In this document: positions 58,410 through 64,000 of the stretch, piece by piece | How the letters are laid out: every line of letters begins with the position of its first letter | How positions within the stretch are numbered: position 1 is the first letter of the stretch | Source of the DNA: Lasiosphaeria ovina | Lineage: Eukaryota > Ascomycota > Sordariomycetes > Sordariales > Lasiosphaeriaceae | Direction: 5' to 3' | Length of the DNA stretch: 64,000 nt | Assembly (NCBI GenBank): GCA_033439765.1 | Contig: JAULSN010000001.1 | Coordinates: forward strand, 930,001 to 994,000 | Notes under the pieces: model-generated | Told to the model about the DNA's origin: nothing | The model's database searches: none | Seen by the model: only the letters and a program-made list of their open reading frames with translations | Program-made: the position numbers and the translations under genes

Positions 58410-60145
58410 ATGGCTGAGCCAAGCGAGAGGACCCAGTCCACCCCTAGGCCCCTCCATAAAAACAAGACAGATCCACAGCAGCAGGACCAGAAGGGCGACG
58501 CCGCTGGTTTGCAATGACGACTGCTCTCTGACGATGCAACTGGCATGAGATGAGGATTGGGAAAACAGAAAGATGTTGCTGGAGCTCCTTCTCCACCCCC
58601 CAAACGAGGGACAGACAACACCAGCAGCAGTCCTCTTTTTTTTTTATTTGGACACGTAGTGGAGCGATAACTACCTAACGACTTTGTTTTCTTGTATTGT
58701 CGGGTTGATGATCTCATGTCTTTTTTTTTTTATATACATTATATATCATGATGCATGGCATGCTGTGTGGGAATAGTTGCCATAGAGTATAATCCACTCG
58801 TCTGTCCATCTAAACTCGGTGGGGGCTGGAAGGGCCCCTTATATACTTATGTCTATCCGCCGAGCAACAAAACATTGAGGTAACGCTGTCATGATAAATC
58901 CTCCCCTATTTCATAGACTTTGGAGTACCTAATTTTACATCTCCGCAATCACCCAGTAACTCAGATTGTTACTAGGTCAAATTCAGCCCAACGCCCTCTT
59001 GTCTGTCAGATTGCTGTATCACCAGGAAAAACAAACAAAAAGTCACTACGGAGTTTGCTATCATTGGGTGCCAATGTCCTGGAACTGATCAGAGAAATAG
59101 CCCAAGGTACCCAAAGCCAGTATCTGGGCATTTGACGATGCTTGCCCATGGACGCTTTCTGTCTAGGTAACCGCATTCAAACATTCATGCGTGGTCACCA
59201 AGTAACCTACCTCACCTACCTCAGGTAGTCTCCATGTTCACACGAGCAATGGCATGGCATGGCATGGTATGTATATAGACTACTTACCTGCACAAATTAC
59301 ATACAAGCAATTCCATTGCCGGACCTACCGCGGGCAACGTGAGAATTGGGGGGGGGGTTGGTATTGCTCTCAGAAAAACCAAACCATCAGTATACACTAC
59401 TTTAGGTATATTACTTTTTCCAGCACGCAAGATTATCGGCTCAAACCCAATTTCATTCCATGTTTGTGTCTGATGATGATGAAATGGAATCTTCAGATTT
59501 GACTGGAAATTACACAAACCCAGTCCGTCCGTCCATCTCATCACACCTTAACCTCGTTTGTACGAAATTATCAGAGAGGAAATGAGATGGAAAACCGATA
59601 CCACCTCCTACCGGCAGCAGCAGAAGCGGTCAGTTTGTGTCGTGTCTACCGAACCCCGAAAAAAAAGGGCACTGTACATACAGTAAGTAAGCAGGCTGAG
59701 AAGGTTTTTAGACGGTGAAAAAAAGCATAATGACAGAACGCCCAAGCATGCTATTGTGACAGATGATGATGTAGCCAGCCTCGCGCCTCCCGTAGCCGAC
59801 TTCGCTCCACACCCCAACCATCCCAGCCAGCCAGCCAGCCATCCCTCAGCGAAACAAAAAAGAATATGTGCAATAATTCCGCTTTCTAAACCCGGGGTGT
59901 AATTCAAGGCTTGCCTTCCCATCCCATTCCTGCCCACCTGGCCTGCGTGGCTGCTAGCCTAGCATGCCTTCCCAGCCCGCTTTCCCGAAAAATAGTAGAA
60001 AAAAGGGAAAAAAGGAATGCAAGTCGCCAACGCCGGGCACCCAGCTACCCATTTTTATCATGATGTCTTTACAAAAGCTAGAGAGAAAACCTGTTAGTGA
60101 GGCACTCAAAACATGACGAGGAGTATGGAAAAAAAGGGGGCGGGG
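58410..60145. other. Intergenic between convergent xylose reductase and SDS22
   Basis: Two 3' flanks. T-rich tracts at 58627-58636 and 58721-58733, ATGGC pentamer repeats at 59249-59267 and CAGC/AGCC repeats near 59823-59842. No gene seen. Confidence 0.5.
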
Positions 60146-61384
60146 CTAAGACGCCAGGGTTAGGGATGGCTTACTGGCGTCGATCTGATGCACTTGCGGC
60201 AGCGTTAGTCGCACTTTGTTGCGATACAGCGCAGGCGACCGCAGCTGTAGCGGGTTGCCCTCAAAGTAGACTGTGGTGAGCTTCTTCTTGTCGGCGAGCT
60301 CGCGCTCCACGTCGGCCATGTCCGACACGAGGTTGTAGCTGGCCCAGAGCTCCTCGAGGTCGGCTAGGGGTCCGAGCCCCGCGAGGCTGGCCACTTTGTT
60401 GTTGGAGACGTCGAGGACGCGGAGCTTGGTGTTTTGCTCGAGCCCGGTCAGAGACTCGAGCGCGTTGTGCGAAATGTACAGCTCCTCGAGTTGGGGCACG
60501 TCGCGCAGCGGCGACAAGTCGCGGATGCGGTTCGACTGGATGCTGAGCAGGCGCAGGTTAGCCAGGCCACCAAGGCCGTGCAGCTCGGTGACCTTGTTCT
60601 TGGCCACCCATAGCTCCTCAAGCGCCGTCAGCGGCGATAGGTTTTCGAGCTCGCGGATGCGGTTGGACCCAAGCTCAAGGTTGCGCAGCTTGGTGAGGCC
60701 CTCGAGCCCCTCGATCTTGCTGATCTTGTTGGACACGAAGAACAGGTCCTTTAGGTTCTGCAGGTGGTTGATATGCTTGATATGCTTGATCTTGTTGAAG
60801 CTCAGATCCAGGCATGTTAGCCCTGTCAGATCGGCCAGCCCGGCCCGGCTAATGTGTGAGATCAGGTTGTCGTAGAGATCAAGGTCCTCGAGCGTGCCGG
60901 CCACCCCCGACAGGCCTTCTATATCTTGGATCAAATTCTGGCGCAGACAGATTCGCGCCACCTTTGTGAAGCGCTTCAGTTGCAACGCGTTGATCGACTG
61001 TATCCGCGAGTGTGTGCACATAATCTCATCCGTGTCGAGCGGTTCGCCATCGAGCAGGTCTGTGTTTCGGACGACGGCATGTTAGAGAAGGCAAATGACG
61101 CCGTATCGACTGCAGTAGGCTCCAAGCATATGCTTACCTTCGTCTGCTGCAACCTCTTCGCCCGGGACAATGTGCTCGTCGTCAGAGTACTCTGGGTCTG
61201 ATAGAGCCTCGGGATTCGCGAGCACGGCGTTCTTAGGCGGCACCCGCAGCTTCCCATCCCATCCCTTGCTGTTTCGGAGGCCCGGACTTGTCTCGCCCTC
61301 GTGTTTCGGCGAAGGATTGTCATCGACCAGCTCGATGTGGTGGCCTGGCGAGCGGGTCTCGCCTTCTTCGAGGGGTGCTGGCAT
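60146..61384 (-). CDS. SDS22: Protein phosphatase 1 regulatory subunit Sds22
   Basis: Sds22 is a leucine-rich-repeat protein that binds PP1 (Glc7) and guides its assembly and mitotic roles. Exons 61138-61384 and 60146-61059, intron 78 bp (GTAAGC...CACAG); product 386 residues. The acidic N terminus (SDPEYSDDEHIVPGEEV, then DLLDGEPLDTDEI) precedes about eleven 22-residue SDS22-type repeats, for example LCLRQNLIQDI-type units, LTCLDLSFNKIKHI, LRNLELGSNRIREL, LRLLSIQSNRIRDL and LRVLDVSNNKVASL. The LRR cap TTVYFEGNPLQ...YRNKVRLTLPQVHQID closes it. Start and length match fungal orthologues. Confidence 0.95.
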
Positions 61385-62556
61385 TTTGGCGGCTGTGGCG
61401 TGTTTCGATCTTCAACGACTGAGGAGCACGGCGATGGCGATGCGGCTTTCGGGTCGGGACCGGAATGGCGGGAAAGGAATGTCTCACAGAATTTCCCTCT
61501 TTCAATCAAGACGTTGCCACAAGTATGTGTGAGAGTGGACTGGTGAGCGCTTTGTTTTTCCCAGACCTTTAAAGTCGGGCTGGAGAAGCGAAATTTGTTG
61601 GAAATGCAGCCAACCAACCTAAACGTTCCGTCGTTTCGGCTGGTTATCCGCCGGGTGTTTGCAGAAGGAGGGGCCCTGCTTGCTTATCATCACCACCACT
61701 GGTGCGGGGCTTACAGCGGGTGGCTTGGGTGGACTTCAGGGATCTGGGGTTGGGTTCCAGCCCGGTTGGTGCACACCGACTTCACTCTTGGGCACATGCG
61801 CCATGCACGTGTCACGGAACTTCTGTGGGGGCTTGGAATCTCAATGACAGCAGGCCGCTCAGCACTTGCATTCCAAGTTTTCACTGACGATGATGAATGG
61901 CCGCCTCTCTTGGTCTGCCTTACGTTGAGGCCACCGTATATGGCCGTTTGGGCGCAGTTTATTTCTTCTGTCTGATGATCCCTTCGGCTAATGAGTCTGG
62001 ACTCTTCTCTTGCAATTTTTTGTTTGGGAAGTTGCCGTCGTCGGATCCCATTGGTGTGAGGTGTTTGAGCAGTTCCCCACGCTGCACTGAGCAACATCTT
62101 GCCGAACCACCAAAGTTTGGACGAATTGTAGCACGACAACGATTTATTTTCCATCGAATTCCCGCCCAACTAGACCAACCTAATTCCCAACCCCCAGGAC
62201 TCTTGGGTCGATGTGGGACGCCCTGCAGTTGGGCAAGGCTTCAACGAGTGGCATACGGACACATGATTAGGCAATGGTATAAGCAGCGCGATATTCTGCA
62301 GGCCCGAGGGCGAGATCTCACTTGGTCTTGCGGCACAGCATCGCTTTGCCGTCGAGGCCCGCCATCCCGCGCCCGCTTTCCTTGCCCAATGACGGCCGTC
62401 AATGTTGCTGTCGCTTACCACGGTCTCTCTCGTTGTCGGCTCCCCATGCCATGGGGGATATGGAGTCACTTGCAGCGGAAATATCTGCACTTGGGCTACA
62501 GCGGCGTCCACATCACCCCGACACGGTCTTGGGCTTCAGCCAACTCGGCTGGCCTG
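61385..62556. promoter_or_regulatory. Divergent intergenic region between SDS22 and the ABHD-like gene
   Basis: It holds both promoters. The reading frame of the ABHD-like protein happens to be open from 61897, but the upstream part shows no family similarity and changes composition, so I treat it as non-coding. Confidence 0.45.
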
Positions 62557-63705
62557 ATGGGACGATCCTATCCATCCATCCAGTCCCTCGTGGGAAAACA
62601 GCGAGGCCATAGATGCATTCACATTCCGCCCTTCCTGGCCCCGCCAGTGTACTTCTGTGGGCTGTTAGTGGCGTTGTGGGTGTGGAAATGCGTGATGTTG
62701 GTCGTGTTCCAGAACAAAATCATCTACATGCCCGGACTGCCCCCAAACGCGCGAAGCGAGCGCATCGAGGACTATGCGAGTAGCTGTGGGGGCATCCAAT
62801 GGCGTGAAGAGAGGACGAAGACAGTGGATGGAAAGGACCTTGCAATGGCCGTGGCGACCATTCCGCTGTGGCGGGGAGGGGATGAGAAGTCAAAGGCAGC
62901 CCGGGCCTATGTCCTCTACTTTCAGGGTCTGGCATCACATAGTCGCAACCAGCGTGTCCGAGACTAACAATCTGTTCTAGGCAATGCCTCGTCAACACCG
63001 CCCCGGTTGCCAGACCTCTCATGGGTTCTTCGGACCGTCAGCGACAGCAAAATACCGAGTTTGGCATGTGCAGAACTAACTTTTGTCTGCCTCAGTTATC
63101 GAGGCTACTGGACCTCACGAGGGTGTCCATCTGAACGGGGCCTCCGGCTCGATGCAGAGGCCGGCGTGCAATGGATTGCGCAACGCCATGATCGCATATT
63201 CGGGACTAGAAGCGATTCTCCCATCCCGATACTCCTTGTTTGGGGGCAGAGTATCGGCTCCGGCATCGCCACCAACCTCGCCGCCACCGGCAAGATACCG
63301 GAGGCTATGCCAATCAGGGGCCTGCTGCTTGAGACTCCGTTCTTGTCAGTCAGAGCGATGTTGGAAACGCTATACCCTCAAAAATGGTTGCCATATAAGC
63401 ACCTGTGGCCTTTTTTGCGCAACCAATTGGATAGTTGGGCAAACTTGGGCTTGATCGCGGAGGCTTCCAAAAAGAAAGGTGGGACAGCGCCCGGCATATT
63501 CATTTTGGAAGCCGAAAGAGATGAGTTGGTGCCGAAGGTGCAAAGCGAGCAGCTCTATCGGAGATGCGTAGACCTTGGGCTACCGGTCGAGAAGGGGATT
63601 GCCCCAGTCGCATACCACAGCGAGGCAATTGCCAGAGGACAGGGCAAGAAGATTGCCGCGCAAGCCATCCTGCAGCTGGCCAAGAGAGCGCTGGAAAGCG
63701 GATGA
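62557..63705 (+). CDS. Alpha/beta hydrolase, Bem46/ABHD13-like
   Basis: Bem46-type proteins are membrane-anchored serine hydrolases of the ER or cell periphery; in Neurospora Bem46 affects hyphal development from ascospores, with unknown substrate. Exons 62557-62926 and 62981-63705, intron 54 bp with donor GTCTGG and branch CTAAC; product 364 residues. A membrane segment (YFCGLLVALWVWKCVMLVVF) is followed by the family mark FQNKIIYMPGLPPNARSE. The catalytic serine is in WGQSIGSG, the Asp in AERDELVP and the His in AYHSEAIA. SYRGYWTSRGCPSERG is the conserved oxyanion-side loop. The start is uncertain. ATG 62557 is the nearest in frame. An alternative uses an ATG at 62453 in another frame and a 63-bp intron with donor GTGGGA, joining just before the membrane segment. 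Confidence 0.85.
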
Positions 63706-64000
63706 AGCGTCGCGGCTTTGCGGATACGTAGGTGGCCCGGTGGCGATGTGCCAATCTTAGTGTAGTGTTCTGACCGGGAGGTGGCAGTCCCAATTACCCC
63801 TGCAGGTCGCCCGGCACCGAAACAGGGCCAAACAAGATGCCCGAACGGGTTGGCGACCAAGGGGTGAAACCATGTCACTGGCACTGCACACAATAAAACA
63901 GTGCGATTGATACGCAAGATGCGGTCTCGCTTGGGCAATCCGTAATGACTGCCAATAAGACAGCCTCTGGGATGGCCGGCAATGGTGTCACACTGCGTCC
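63706..64000. other. Intergenic, right edge of window
   Basis: 3' flank of the ABHD-like gene; nothing recognised. Confidence 0.5.

Overview
The window is nuclear DNA of a filamentous ascomycete (Pezizomycotina, most likely Sordariomycetes). The evidence is short GT-AG introns of about 48-290 bp with CTAAC/CTGAC-type branch sites, long intergenic spacers, and a typical mould gene set: an adenylate cyclase with Ras-association, LRR, PP2C-like and cyclase domains, a CreB-type deubiquitinase, a xylose reductase and a peroxisomal ABCD transporter. The gene order looks like an ordinary chromosome arm. I see no secondary-metabolite cluster, CRISPR array, rRNA or tRNA.

Layout. 0.7-3.3 kb (+): dynamin/Mx-like large GTPase whose frame is broken twice. 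3.8-6.5 kb (+): COG4 (Golgi tethering). 7.4-8.0 kb (+): doubtful small membrane protein. 8.1-8.4 kb (-): MoaD/MOCS2A sulfur carrier. 9.2-10.6 kb (-): dynactin p50 (dynamitin). 11.2-12.9 kb (+): Rtc4-domain protein. 16.6-23.7 kb (+): adenylate cyclase. 25.0-25.8 kb (+): Yos1. 26.8-29.5 kb (-): CreB/USP12-46-like deubiquitinase. 32.6-38.6 kb (+): complete Ty1/copia retrotransposon with equal-length, apparently identical LTRs, 5-bp target duplications and one uninterrupted gag-pol frame. 39.9-40.6 kb (-): Sec61 beta. 42.3-44.0 kb (-): Psr1-type NIF phosphatase. 47.6-50.2 kb (+): ABCD half-transporter. 50.9-52.4 kb (+): FAD synthase. 53.8-55.0 kb (+): unknown single-pass membrane protein. 56.9-58.4 kb (+): D-xylose reductase. 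60.1-61.4 kb (-): Sds22. 62.6-63.7 kb (+): Bem46/ABHD13-like hydrolase.

Most genes are single-copy housekeeping genes. Several belong to secretion and trafficking (COG4, Yos1, Sec61 beta, dynactin) or to nutrient signalling and carbon use (adenylate cyclase, CreB, xylose reductase, ABCD transporter), but nothing shows that they form an operon-like unit. The accessory material is the retrotransposon in a gene-poor stretch (29.5-39.9 kb) and the decaying dynamin gene at the left end. Exon limits were set by reading splice signals by eye and checking that frames join; start codons of four genes (dynamin, Psr1-like, the small membrane protein, ABHD-like) remain uncertain. I found no convincing wholly new system; the most notable items are the freshly broken GTPase, the young intact copia element, a sulfur carrier lacking the usual Gly-Gly end, and exon structures that split the catalytic Cys codon (CreB) or isolate the start codon (Sec61 beta).
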